A DNA stretch of 64,000 bases, from NCBI GenBank assembly GCA_002918705.1, contig PQKR01000005.1, positions 186,001-250,000 of the forward strand, in the 5' to 3' direction. Of this stretch, positions 48,027 to 56,032 are shown piece after piece. The position numbers and the translations under genes were made by a program. The stretch is from Escherichia sp. ESNIH1 (lineage in GTDB: Bacteria > Pseudomonadota > Gammaproteobacteria > Enterobacterales > Enterobacteriaceae). A model generated the notes under the pieces. That model was not told where the DNA came from, made no database searches, and saw only the letters and a list, made by a program, of their open reading frames with translations. Within the stretch, counting starts at the first letter, position 1; each line of letters opens with the position of its first letter.

Positions 48027-49283
48027 ATGACATTCTCACTTTTCGGCGACAAATTTACCCGCCATTCAGGCATCACGCGCCTGATGGAGGATCTTAACGA
48101 CGGCCTGCGTACCCCCGGCGCTATTATGTTAGGTGGCGGCAACCCGGCGCAGATCCCGGAGATGACTGACTATTTCCAGAAGCTGCTGGCGGAGATGCTT
48201 GCCTCTGGCAAAGCCACTGATGCGCTGTGCAATTATGATGGCCCGCAGGGGAAATCCGAGCTGCTGGTGGCACTCGCCGATATGCTGCGTACCACGCTGG
48301 GTTGGGATATTGCGCCACAGAATATTGCACTGACTAACGGCAGTCAGAGCGCATTTTTCTACTTGTTCAATCTGTTTGCTGGCCGCCGTGCCGATGGAAC
48401 CACCAGGAAGGTGCTGTTCCCGCTGGCACCGGAGTACATCGGCTACGCGGATTCAGGGCTGGAAGAGGATCTCTTTGTCTCTGCCCGTCCTAATATTGAA
48501 CTGCTGCCGGGCGGCCAGTTTAAGTATCACGTCGACTTTGAGCATCTGCACATTGGCGAAGAGACCGGTATGATCTGCGTCTCCCGCCCGACGAACCCAA
48601 CCGGCAACGTCATTACCGACGAGGAGCTGATCAAGCTGGATGCCCTCGCCAACCAGCACGGCATCCCGCTGGTGATCGATAACGCCTACGGCGTGCCGTT
48701 CCCAGGCATTATCTTCAGCGAGGCGCGCCCGCTGTGGAACCCAAACACCATTCTCTGTATGAGCCTTTCCAAGCTGGGCCTGCCCGGCAGCCGCTGCGGT
48801 ATTATTATCGCTAATGAGCAGACCATCTCGGCGATCCGTAACATGAACGGCATTATCAGCCTTGCCCCCGGCGGGATTGGCCCGGCAATGATGTGCGAGA
48901 TGATTAAACGCAACGACCTGCTGCGCCTGTCGGAGACGGTGATCAAGCCGTTCTACTACCAGCGGGTGCAGGAGACAATGGCCACGCTGCGCCGCTACCT
49001 GCCGGAAGAGCGCTGTCTTATCCATAAGCCTGAAGGAGCCATCTTCCTCTGGCTATGGTTTAAAGATCTGCCGATCACCACCGAGTTGCTCTACCAGCGT
49101 CTGAAAAAGCGCGGCGTGCTGATGGTGCCCGGCGACTTCTTCTTCCCGGGTCTCGACAAGCCCTGGCCGCATACCCACCAGTGCATGCGCATGAACTATG
49201 TGCCGGATCCAGATAAAATTGAGGCTGGGGTGAAAATCCTTGCGGAAGAGGTGGAGATTGCGTGGCAGGAGCGGACGAATTAA
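48027..49283 (+). CDS. avtA: Valine-pyruvate aminotransferase AvtA
   Basis: PLP-dependent transaminase C that makes alanine from pyruvate with valine as amino donor. It has 418 residues (E. coli 417) and a class I aminotransferase fold. The PLP lysine is Lys249 (SLSKLGLPGSR), with the conserved SRPTNPTGNV and DNAYG blocks. The last codon and stop are part of a 23-bp sequence that recurs at 55978, at the far end of the accessory segment. Confidence 0.97.
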   Translation: MTFSLFGDKFTRHSGITRLMEDLNDGLRTPGAIMLGGGNPAQIPEMTDYFQKLLAEMLASGKATDALCNYDGPQGKSELLVALADMLRTTLGWDIAPQNIALTNGSQSAFFYLFNLFAGRRADGTTRKVLFPLAPEYIGYADSGLEEDLFVSARPNIELLPGGQFKYHVDFEHLHIGEETGMICVSRPTNPTGNVITDEELIKLDALANQHGIPLVIDNAYGVPFPGIIFSEARPLWNPNTILCMSLSKLGLPGSRCGIIIANEQTISAIRNMNGIISLAPGGIGPAMMCEMIKRNDLLRLSETVIKPFYYQRVQETMATLRRYLPEERCLIHKPEGAIFLWLWFKDLPITTELLYQRLKKRGVLMVPGDFFFPGLDKPWPHTHQCMRMNYVPDPDKIEAGVKILAEEVEIAWQERTN

Positions 49284-49300
49284 CACCGTTGTAGGCCGGG
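49278..49300 (+). repeat. Left copy of 23-bp direct repeat bounding the accessory segment
   Basis: Begins AATTAACACCGTTGTAGG and ends with GCCGGG-type REP sequence; it includes the avtA stop codon (49281-49283). An identical 23-bp copy lies exactly 6,700 bp to the right. Confidence 0.9.
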
Positions 49301-49320
49301 TAAGCGCAGCGCCACCCGGT
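49291..49320. repeat. REP downstream of avtA
   Basis: Single REP (GTAGGCCGGGTAAGC...GCCACCCGG) overlapping the left 23-bp direct repeat. Confidence 0.85.
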
Positions 49321-49332
49321 AAAGCATAGGAT

Positions 49333-49743
49333 TCAGCGACTGGGTAGAACGCGTCTGGCCGCCTCAGCCAGAAAGGCGCTTCGGTTGCTGTAGTCGGGAT
49401 GCTCACGAACAAAATGATCAATTTTCGTTAGCAATCGCTTCGGCAACGTAATATTGATTCGTTCTGCACGGCCATCAAACTGGTTGATATTAATATCAAC
49501 CAGTAACCATTGCCCGTCTGTAAAATCAGCAGGATTATTTTTCAGATGCGCTTCTATCGATCCGGGGCCCGGGAGCGTCTCCTGGGTTTCACAAAGTAAT
49601 TCAAAGTGTGCCGTTAAGGCCTCTTTCGCATCCTGAAAGGCATCATCTAGCGTATCGCCAGCAAAGAAACAGCCCGGCACATCCGGAAAGAAACCACTGG
49701 CGCTGCCGTCAGGATCGGCATGAATATAAGCCGGATAAAACAT
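49333..49743 (-). CDS. hicB: HicB-family antitoxin
   Basis: A 136-residue antitoxin of a HicAB type II toxin-antitoxin system. Residues 1-70 form the HicB-like partial RNase H fold (MFYPAYIHADPDGSASGFFPDVPGCFFAGDT... is the family N-terminus). The C-terminal 45 residues (RINITLPKRLLTKIDHFVREHPDYSNRSAFLAEAAR) form a ribbon-helix-helix DNA-binding domain for autorepression. It follows hicA by 15 bp, the usual toxin-first order. The relative gene position and both domains make the assignment firm. Confidence 0.92.
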   Translation of the reverse strand: MFYPAYIHADPDGSASGFFPDVPGCFFAGDTLDDAFQDAKEALTAHFELLCETQETLPGPGSIEAHLKNNPADFTDGQWLLVDININQFDGRAERINITLPKRLLTKIDHFVREHPDYSNRSAFLAEAARRVLPSR

Positions 49744-49758
49744 AGAGACTCCTGCATA

Positions 49759-49944
49759 TTAAAGTTTTAAACCAGCCTGACGCCAAATCTGCGCCAGCGT
49801 ACCGGGTTTAATGTCTTTTCGCGGATGCGGAACCGTCACAAGTCCGGTACGCGTTGGATGACAAAACTGATGATGGCTTCCTCTGACCCTGACCAGCATC
49901 CAGCCATGCCTTTTCAAAATCGTAATGACATCCTGGCTCTTCAC
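49759..49944 (-). CDS. hicA: HicA-family mRNA interferase toxin
   Basis: A 61-residue double-stranded-RNA-binding-domain-like toxin that cleaves mRNA independently of ribosomes. The family motif with catalytic His is RVRGSHHQF, followed by the conserved VTVPHPRKDIKPGTLAQIWRQAGL. I start at the GTG at 49944 (KSQDVITILKRHGW), which has AAGGA about 8 nt upstream and gives the standard HicA length. An ATG at 50013 in the same frame would add 23 residues not seen in the family; a TATAAT-like box (49963-49968, minus strand) falls inside that extension. Confidence 0.9.
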   Translation of the reverse strand: MKSQDVITILKRHGWMLVRVRGSHHQFCHPTRTGLVTVPHPRKDIKPGTLAQIWRQAGLKL

Positions 49945-50128
49945 ATCCCTATCCTTCACTGGATTATACGCATCATACACACAGTTAATGGCTACAGGAT
50001 CACAATAGCGCATGACAAAATTGTGGTCTGCCGCAGGATCTCAAAGCAGGAAAGCGACACGAAAAGAGATTGTTTAGAGGACACAGCATTGCATTTTATT
50101 GTGAGCGACCAGGCAAAGGTTATGGACC

Positions 50129-50160
50129 GTAGGCCGGGTAAGCGCAGCGCCACCCGGCGT
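50129..50160. repeat. Single REP between hicA and the AraC-type regulator
   Basis: GTAGGCCGGGTAAGC...CGCCACCCGGCGT, a single REP within the accessory segment. Confidence 0.85.
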
Positions 50161-50168
50161 GTTGGCGT

Positions 50169-50984
50169 TCAGGAGTTAATATGCTCCTTACAGTATCGTC
50201 GTTTCCAGATAGCGGGCGTCAGGCCGGTATGCTTGCGGAAGATTTGCCGGAAATAACCTACGTCGCTAAAGCCGCACAGGCCAGCCACCTCTTTAAGGGA
50301 GCGCGCGTCGCTAATCAGAAGCTTTTCCGCTGCCCGCACGCGCTGGCGGTGGATGGCTTCGGTGAGAGTCAGGTGAAAAACGCGGCGATAGACCCGTCCC
50401 AGGTAATCTGCGTTGCAGCGAAGCTCTTTGGCAAGCGTGCTGGTGGAGAGCGGGAGATGGAAGCGGGTGCGAATAAGCTGCTGTGCTTTCCATGCAAGGG
50501 CGACGCCGCTGTCGTTGCTCTCCTCCCTGATCTGTTCGCCAGGGGTCATCTGCTGCAAAATCATCAGCAGGATAAATTCAAGCGCTGCCGTTCGCTCCAG
50601 CTTCTCCTGCTCGCTTAAAAACTGCCGAAACAGCGAGATCATGTACTGCGGATCGCGGATCCGCATATGCTGCGGAATAGATAGCGTACTTATCCACGAT
50701 GAACCATTTGCCTCTGCTTTTACCTCAAAATGCAGCCAGTAAAATTTCAGATCCGCCGGGAAATCCTCAACGCCGACGTGCCTGCGCTGCGGCCAGAGCA
50801 GCAGGCTCTCTCCGGCATTAACCTGAAACAGCCTCTCCTCTTCGCGGATCGCCAGCGTTCCCTTCTCAACAAAAATAACCTCCCAGGAGTTAAGCCTGCG
50901 TGAAGGGTGCCTACCAATACCTCGAGAGATAAACAGTCCGCCATTTTGTACTTTGACCGGAAGCGCTATGGATAATTTGAGCAT
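50169..50984 (-). CDS. AraC-family regulator of the adjacent arabinofuranoside genes
   Basis: A 271-residue AraC/XylS regulator. The N-terminal cupin-like sensor (about 10-110; WEVIFVEKGTLAIREEERLFQVNAGESLLLWPQ) is typical of sugar-sensing members such as RhaS/MelR types. The C-terminal DNA-binding domain (about 165-265) has two helix-turn-helix motifs (TSTLAKELRCNADYLGRVYRR and LKEVAGLCGFSDVGYFRQIFRKHTG). It is divergent from the transporter-GH127 pair across 253 bp, which points to local activation in response to an arabinose-containing sugar. The actual inducer is unknown. Confidence 0.85.
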   Translation of the reverse strand: MLKLSIALPVKVQNGGLFISRGIGRHPSRRLNSWEVIFVEKGTLAIREEERLFQVNAGESLLLWPQRRHVGVEDFPADLKFYWLHFEVKAEANGSSWISTLSIPQHMRIRDPQYMISLFRQFLSEQEKLERTAALEFILLMILQQMTPGEQIREESNDSGVALAWKAQQLIRTRFHLPLSTSTLAKELRCNADYLGRVYRRVFHLTLTEAIHRQRVRAAEKLLISDARSLKEVAGLCGFSDVGYFRQIFRKHTGLTPAIWKRRYCKEHINS

Positions 50985-51180
50985 AGATATGTCAATTCTC
51001 GCTTTTTAAACCGCTAATTAACATCTTTGTTATTGATTATTAATGAATTAATGCGACTTTGCCCGATCGGCTTCACATTTTCAAAACGAGGTCGGAATCG
51101 TCATCTTTTTATACTTCTTTGTTGCCTTGTTACCCTCTGTTTTGTGGGCAAAATTGGACAGGTCATTTCCAATAACAGGC

Positions 51181-51196
51181 CTGCCCCTTCGGGCAG
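51181..51196 (+). other. Leader hairpin ahead of the GPH transporter
   Basis: CTGCCC-CTTC-GGGCAG, a perfect 6-bp stem about 40 bp before the transporter start codon, within the probable 5' leader. It has no T-run, so it is not a standard terminator. Confidence 0.45.
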
Positions 51197-51237
51197 ATAG
51201 CTGAAAAAAGAGATCTCCACCCTACGAGGAGTTATCT

Positions 51238-52638
51238 ATGACCTCTACACCGATTACCCATACAGGCATTGCTCAGGGTGCGGTTGACGATAAACTGTCG
51301 ATTCGCGAAAAGGTAGGCTACGGCCTGGGCGACGCAGGCGGCACGGTTATCACCTGCCTGATCATGAATTTTCTCACCTTTTTCTATACCGACGTTTTTG
51401 GCCTGACCCCGGCGCTGGTGGGCACGCTGTTTATTGCCCTGCGCGTCTTTGATGCCGTTTCCGATCCGATCATGGGGGTGATTGCCGACCGCACCCAAAG
51501 CCGCTGGGGCCGCTTTCGTCCCTGGCAGCTGTGGGTGGCGATCCCTATCGGCATCATTGGCGTACTGACCTTTACCGTGCCGGACGCCAGCATGGGGGTA
51601 AAAATCGTCTGGGCGTTTGGCACCTATCTGCTGCTCTCCGTCGGCTACACCGCGATTAACGTCCCCTACTGCGCGCTGATTAATACCATGACCACGCGCC
51701 ATAGCGAGGTCATCTCCTGCCAGTCATGGCGCTTCGTGCTGTGCGGCGTTGCGGGTTTTCTGGTTTCGGTCGGCCTGCCGTGGATGGTCGATCTCTTCGG
51801 CCAGGGCAGCGCCGCCAGAGGCTACCAGCTGGGCGTCGGCGTGCTGTGTGCAATTGCCGTTGTGATGTTCCTGTGCTGCTTCTTCTGGGTCCGCGAGCGG
51901 GTGCCGCTGGCGCTGATGGGCAGATTTACCCTGCGTGAGCACCTGGCCGGACTGCGTAAAAACGATCAGCTGCTTTTAATGCTGGTGATGTCCTTCCTGC
52001 TGATCAACGTCTTCAACATTCGTGGCGGGGGCTACATGTACTTCATCACCTACGTGCTGGAGGGCAGTACGGCCTACACCTCGCTGTTCTTTACGATGGT
52101 GACCTTCGCCTCGATCCTTGGATCCGTTATCGTCAACCCGCTCACCCGCCGTATCGATGCCGTTAAGCTCTACTACTACACCAACCTGGTGCTGGCCGCG
52201 CTGGCCGTCGGCATGTGGTTTTTGCCGGGCGGCCCGCAGTATCAGACGCTGTGGCTGGCGGTCATCCTCGGCAACGGAATTATCCTTGGCTTTACGCTGC
52301 CGCTGCACTTCTCTCTGATGGCGTTCTCCGATGACTACGGCGAGTGGAAAACCGGCGTACGCTCGTCGGGCATGAACTTCGCATTCAACCTGTTCTTTAT
52401 CAAGCTCGCCTGGGCCTCAAGCGCGGGAATTATCAGCCTGGTGTTTATTGCCGTGGCCTATCAGCCCGGCACAGGCAATCAGACCACCGCCTCGCTGCAG
52501 GGGATCACCACTATGGAAACCCTGCTGCCTGCCCTGTTCCATCTGCTGCTGGCGCTGACGGTTCGCGTCTGCAAACTCAATAATCCAATGATGGCGCGTA
52601 TTTCAACCGACCTGCGCCAGCGTCATGTCCAGTCCTGA
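51238..52638 (+). CDS. GPH-family glycoside/pentoside:cation symporter
   Basis: A 466-residue glycoside-pentoside-hexuronide symporter with 12 predicted helices. Family marks are the N-terminal [45 protein letters not shown] with the cation-binding Asp, and SRWGRFRPW. It probably imports an arabinofuranosyl-containing oligosaccharide, because the next gene (overlapping or a few bases away) encodes a cytoplasmic beta-L-arabinofuranosidase. AGGAG precedes the ATG. Relatives include YicJ, YihO and XynB; the precise substrate is an inference. Confidence 0.88.
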   Translation: MTSTPITHTGIAQGAVDDKLSIREKVGYGLGDAGGTVITCLIMNFLTFFYTDVFGLTPALVGTLFIALRVFDAVSDPIMGVIADRTQSRWGRFRPWQLWVAIPIGIIGVLTFTVPDASMGVKIVWAFGTYLLLSVGYTAINVPYCALINTMTTRHSEVISCQSWRFVLCGVAGFLVSVGLPWMVDLFGQGSAARGYQLGVGVLCAIAVVMFLCCFFWVRERVPLALMGRFTLREHLAGLRKNDQLLLMLVMSFLLINVFNIRGGGYMYFITYVLEGSTAYTSLFFTMVTFASILGSVIVNPLTRRIDAVKLYYYTNLVLAALAVGMWFLPGGPQYQTLWLAVILGNGIILGFTLPLHFSLMAFSDDYGEWKTGVRSSGMNFAFNLFFIKLAWASSAGIISLVFIAVAYQPGTGNQTTASLQGITTMETLLPALFHLLLALTVRVCKLNNPMMARISTDLRQRHVQS

Positions 52639-52648
52639 GGAGAAGATG

Positions 52649-54604
52649 ATGACTATCATGGAAACCGACCTGCATAAGCTTAACGTCACCGATCCGTTTT
52701 TAGGCCAGTACCAGCGACTGGTGCGCGACGTGGTGATCCCCTATCAGTGGGATGCACTGAACGACCGTATTCCCGAAGCCGATCCCAGCCATGCCATTGA
52801 AAACTTCCGCATTGCCGCTGGCCTCTCTGAGGGCGAGTTCTACGGCATGGTTTTCCAGGACAGCGACGTCGCGAAGTGGCTGGAAGCCGTGGCCTGGTCG
52901 CTGTGCCAGAAACCCGATGCCGAACTTGAGAAAACGGCTGATGAGGTGATTGCGCTCGTTGCGGCAGCGCAGTGTGACGATGGCTATCTGAACACGTACT
53001 TCACGGTAAAAGCGCCCGCCGAGCGCTGGACCAACCTCGCCGAATGCCATGAGCTATACAGCGCCGGACATATGATCGAGGCGGCGGTGGCGTACTTTCA
53101 GGCCACCGGCAAGCGCAGCCTGCTGGAGGTGGCCTGCCGTCTGGCGGACCATATCGACAGCGTGTTTGGTCCTGGCGTTAACCAGCTTCAGGGTTACGAT
53201 GGCCACCCGGAAATTGAGCTGGCCCTGATGCGCCTGTTTGAGGTAACCCAGGAGACCCGCTATCGCGATCTGGTGAATTTCTTCGTCGAGCAGCGCGGCA
53301 CACAGCCGCACTTTTACGATAGGGAGTTTGCGCAGCGCGGCGGCACCTGGTTCTGGCCTAATCATGGCACGGCGTGGATGGTGAACGATAAGGCATATAG
53401 CCAGGCGCACCTGCCGCTTTCAGAGCAGCAGAGCGCTATTGGCCATGCGGTGCGCTTTGTCTATCTGATGACCGGCGTCGCCCACCTGGCGCGGCTCTCC
53501 GGCAATGAGCGCCTGCGCCAGGATTGCCTGCGGCTGTGGCAAAACATGGCCCAGCGCCAGCTCTATATCACCGGCGGCATCGGCTCACAAAGCCGGGGAG
53601 AGGCGTTCAGCAGCGATTACGACCTGCCGAACGATACCGTCTACGCCGAGAGCTGCGCCTCGATCGGGCTGATGATGTTTGCTCGCCGGATGCTGGAGCT
53701 GGAAGGCGACGGCCAGTATGCCGACGTGATGGAGCGTGCGCTCTATAACACCGTGCTGGGCGGGATGGCGCTCGACGGTAAACACTTCTTCTATGTAAAC
53801 CCGCTGGAGATCGCTCCAAAATCACTGAAATTTAATCATATTTACGACCATATCCAGCCGGTCCGCCAGCGTTGGTTCGGCTGCGCCTGCTGTCCACCCA
53901 ATATCGCCCGCCTGCTGACCTCTATCGGCCATTACATCTATACCCCGCGCCCCGATGCGCTGTTTATCAATCTCTATATAGGCAATAGCGTAGAGATCCC
54001 CGTGGGTAGTGAGACGCTGCGGGTGGGTATCAGCGGCAACTACCCGTGGCAGGAGAGCGTTGATATTCGCATCGATTCACCCAAGCCGGTGCAGCATACG
54101 CTGGCCCTGCGCCTGCCGGAGTGGTGTAACGATCCGCACATTTTACTCAACGGCGAAGCGGTACAGGGTGAGGTAAGCAAAGGCTACATGCGCCTCACTC
54201 GGCTCTGGCGTGAAGGTGATACCCTATCGCTCACCCTGCCGATGCCGGTCCGTCGTGTCTATGGCAACCCGCTGGTGCGCAGCGTCGCTGGCAGGGTGGC
54301 GATTCAGCGCGGGCCGCTGGTCTACTGCCTCGAAGAGGCTGATAACGGCGAGGCGCTGCATAACGTCTGGCTACCTAAGGAGAGCCAATTTAAACTTATT
54401 GAAGGAAAAGGGGTTTTCGCCCATAAGGTGCTTATCCAGGCTGAAGGTGAGAAACAGAGCGCCGCACATCCGGAGCAGCAGCCGCTGTGGCACTTTGACA
54501 CGCCACTTACCACGCGAGAGCCGCAGACCCTAACCTTTATTCCGTGGTTTAGCTGGGCCAATCGCGGCGAGGGTGAAATGCGTATTTGGGTGAACGAGGG
54601 GTAA
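52649..54604 (+). CDS. GH127 beta-L-arabinofuranosidase
   Basis: A 651-residue DUF1680/GH127 enzyme that releases L-arabinose from beta-L-arabinofuranosides. Residues matching the Bifidobacterium enzyme HypBA1 are visible: Glu318 (RGEAF, acid/base), Glu334 and Cys336 (YAESCASIG), and Cys414-Cys415 (GCACCPPN, with Cys414 as nucleophile; these also bind zinc). There is no signal peptide, so it acts in the cytoplasm on imported sugar. I start at 52649 because AGGAG lies 6 nt upstream; an earlier ATG at 52625, inside the transporter gene, is possible. Confidence 0.9.
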   Translation: MTIMETDLHKLNVTDPFLGQYQRLVRDVVIPYQWDALNDRIPEADPSHAIENFRIAAGLSEGEFYGMVFQDSDVAKWLEAVAWSLCQKPDAELEKTADEVIALVAAAQCDDGYLNTYFTVKAPAERWTNLAECHELYSAGHMIEAAVAYFQATGKRSLLEVACRLADHIDSVFGPGVNQLQGYDGHPEIELALMRLFEVTQETRYRDLVNFFVEQRGTQPHFYDREFAQRGGTWFWPNHGTAWMVNDKAYSQAHLPLSEQQSAIGHAVRFVYLMTGVAHLARLSGNERLRQDCLRLWQNMAQRQLYITGGIGSQSRGEAFSSDYDLPNDTVYAESCASIGLMMFARRMLELEGDGQYADVMERALYNTVLGGMALDGKHFFYVNPLEIAPKSLKFNHIYDHIQPVRQRWFGCACCPPNIARLLTSIGHYIYTPRPDALFINLYIGNSVEIPVGSETLRVGISGNYPWQESVDIRIDSPKPVQHTLALRLPEWCNDPHILLNGEAVQGEVSKGYMRLTRLWREGDTLSLTLPMPVRRVYGNPLVRSVAGRVAIQRGPLVYCLEEADNGEALHNVWLPKESQFKLIEGKGVFAHKVLIQAEGEKQSAAHPEQQPLWHFDTPLTTREPQTLTFIPWFSWANRGEGEMRIWVNEG

Positions 54605-54621
54605 TGTACAGTCATGGTAAT

Positions 54622-54697
54622 GCCCGGCGGCGCTAAGCTTGCCGGGCCTACAAAGCCTGCGAGCCGTAGGCCGGGTAAGCGCAGCGCCACCCGGCGT
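54622..54697. repeat. REP pair after the GH127 gene
   Basis: Inverted REP pair (GCCCGGCGGCGC... and GTAGGCCGGGTAAGC...) just beyond the GH127 stop codon. The base composition turns AT-rich immediately after it. Confidence 0.88.
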
Positions 54698-54862
54698 TTT
54701 ATATTTTTTCAAATTTGTGATTTATATTCAAATCAAGACGTTCTTCTTATTGCAAGATATCCAATATCTATTCTTAACAAGAAAATAGCTGCTCAAGCTT
54801 ATTGTTAAATGAATTAATCAATTATGAATAACCTGTAATCTCGATTATATCCAGGAGTGGTT

Positions 54863-55948
54863 ATGACGGTAGAGTTTTTCGACAAGCTAAGCGCAATGGC
54901 AGCAAAAATCAAACAGCAATCAAGTGCAATTGTAACAGAAGAGGCAACAAAAAACGCATTTGTCATGCCATTCATTAACAATGTCTTAGGATATGACGTC
55001 TTTGATCCTACCGAAGTTATCCCAGAATTTGTCTGCGATATCGGCACAAAAAAGGGCGAGAAAATCGACTATGCGATATTAAAGAACGGTGAAATTCAAA
55101 TCCTCATCGAATGCAAAAAAATCGGTGAGCCTCTCAATGTGAACCACGCGTCGCAGCTTTTTCGTTACTTCCATGTAACGAATGCGAGGATCTCTATCCT
55201 CACGAACGGACAATGCTACAAATTCTTTACTGACCTCGAAGCACCCAACAAAATGGATGAAAAGCCTTTCCTTGAGGTCGACTTGCTTGATATTGATGAA
55301 ACTGTCATCCCTGAGCTTAAAAAGCTAACCAAATCGGCATTTGACATTGATTCAATAATTAGTGCTGCTGGTGAGCTCAAATATGTCAGTCTGATAAAGA
55401 AAATTCTGCACGCCCAAATGAGCAACCCTGAGGATGACTTTGTTAAATTTTTTGCCTCTCGGGTTTATGATGGCATCCTGACCCAAAAAGTACGAGACAA
55501 CTTTGCTTCGCTAACAAAAAAAGCGGCCAGCCAGTACGTTAATGCACAAATAAATGAAAGATTGAAGTCTGCTATGAGCGGAAGTCAGGCTCCGCTGCAA
55601 GACCTTTCAAATATGGATGAAGATCCAGACAACATTAAAGACAATAAAAATGAACCCGATGTCATTACAACAGTTGAGGAACTTGAAGGATATCATATTG
55701 TTAAAGCAATAGTGAGAACGGTTATTGACCCGCATAGGATCAACCATCGGGATACAAAAAGTTATTTTGGCGTATTAGTTGACGATAATAATAGAAAGCC
55801 GCTTTGCCGCCTCCATTTTAACAGAAGCCAAAAGTACATCGGTCTGTTTGATCTTGAAAAAAATGAAACTCGTCATGCAATAGGTTCTGTAGACGATATT
55901 TTTTCATTTGCCGATATTTTGAGAGCAACGGCTTCGTTATACAACTAG
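54863..55948 (+). CDS. Orphan type I restriction R-subunit-like (HSDR_N) nuclease-domain protein
   Basis: A 361-residue protein whose first 130 residues resemble the N-terminal nuclease domain of type I restriction R subunits. The PD-(D/E)XK core is visible: Glu27 (TEEATKNAFV), Asp69 (EKIDYAI) and Glu83-x-Lys85 (LIECKK). The C-terminal part has no helicase motifs; residues about 265-360 (GYHIVKAIV...DTKSYFGVLVDDN...KYIGLFDLE) look like a separate beta-rich domain. No hsdM, hsdS or helicase gene is nearby. The gene is much more AT-rich than its surroundings. ATG at 54863 with AGGAG 5 nt upstream. A solitary defence nuclease is likely; function is unproven. Confidence 0.75.
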   Translation: MTVEFFDKLSAMAAKIKQQSSAIVTEEATKNAFVMPFINNVLGYDVFDPTEVIPEFVCDIGTKKGEKIDYAILKNGEIQILIECKKIGEPLNVNHASQLFRYFHVTNARISILTNGQCYKFFTDLEAPNKMDEKPFLEVDLLDIDETVIPELKKLTKSAFDIDSIISAAGELKYVSLIKKILHAQMSNPEDDFVKFFASRVYDGILTQKVRDNFASLTKKAASQYVNAQINERLKSAMSGSQAPLQDLSNMDEDPDNIKDNKNEPDVITTVEELEGYHIVKAIVRTVIDPHRINHRDTKSYFGVLVDDNNRKPLCRLHFNRSQKYIGLFDLEKNETRHAIGSVDDIFSFADILRATASLYN

Positions 55949-55955
55949 TAAAATA

Positions 55956-56020
55956 GCCCGGCGGCGCTACGCTTGCTAATTAACACCGTTGTAGGCCGGG
56001 CAAGCTTGCGCCGCCCGGCT
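55956..56020. repeat. Disrupted REP pair at the right border of the accessory segment
   Basis: A forward REP is cut after GCCCGGCGGCGCTACGCTTG and runs straight into the 23-bp repeat copied from the avtA end, followed by an inverted REP (...GCCGCCCGGC). Other forward REPs in the window continue with CGGGCCTAC, so this is a recombination joint. Confidence 0.8.
55978..56000 (+). repeat. Right copy of the 23-bp direct repeat
   Basis: Identical to 49278-49300, including the last two bases of the final avtA codon, a TAA and the start of a REP. It lies next to aldB. Confidence 0.9.
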
Positions 56021-56032
56021 ATAGGTAGGGAC

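Larger units (their letters stand above)
49278..56000. other. Accessory segment between avtA and aldB, bounded by direct repeats
   Basis: Six genes (hicB, hicA, an AraC regulator, a GPH transporter, GH127, an HsdR-like nuclease) lie between two identical 23-bp direct repeats. In E. coli K-12 the same site carries the yiaJ-S and yiaT-W region, so this is a variable locus. No integrase or transposase is present. Composition shifts from GC-rich (transporter/GH127) to AT-rich (nuclease gene), suggesting more than one acquisition. Boundaries are inferred. Confidence 0.6.

Noticed and set aside
49945-50013. N-terminal extension of HicA from the upstream ATG
   Set aside because: The extra 23 residues are not part of the HicA family and the ATG lacks a ribosome-binding site; the GTG at 49944 has one.
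54863-55948. A complete type I restriction-modification system
   Set aside because: Only a nuclease-like domain is encoded; no helicase motifs, methyltransferase or specificity gene is found in the surrounding sequence.
49278-56000. Integrative element or prophage remnant at the accessory segment
   Set aside because: No integrase, transposase, tRNA target or phage gene is present. The direct repeats include coding and REP sequence, which fits recombination better than a phage attachment site.
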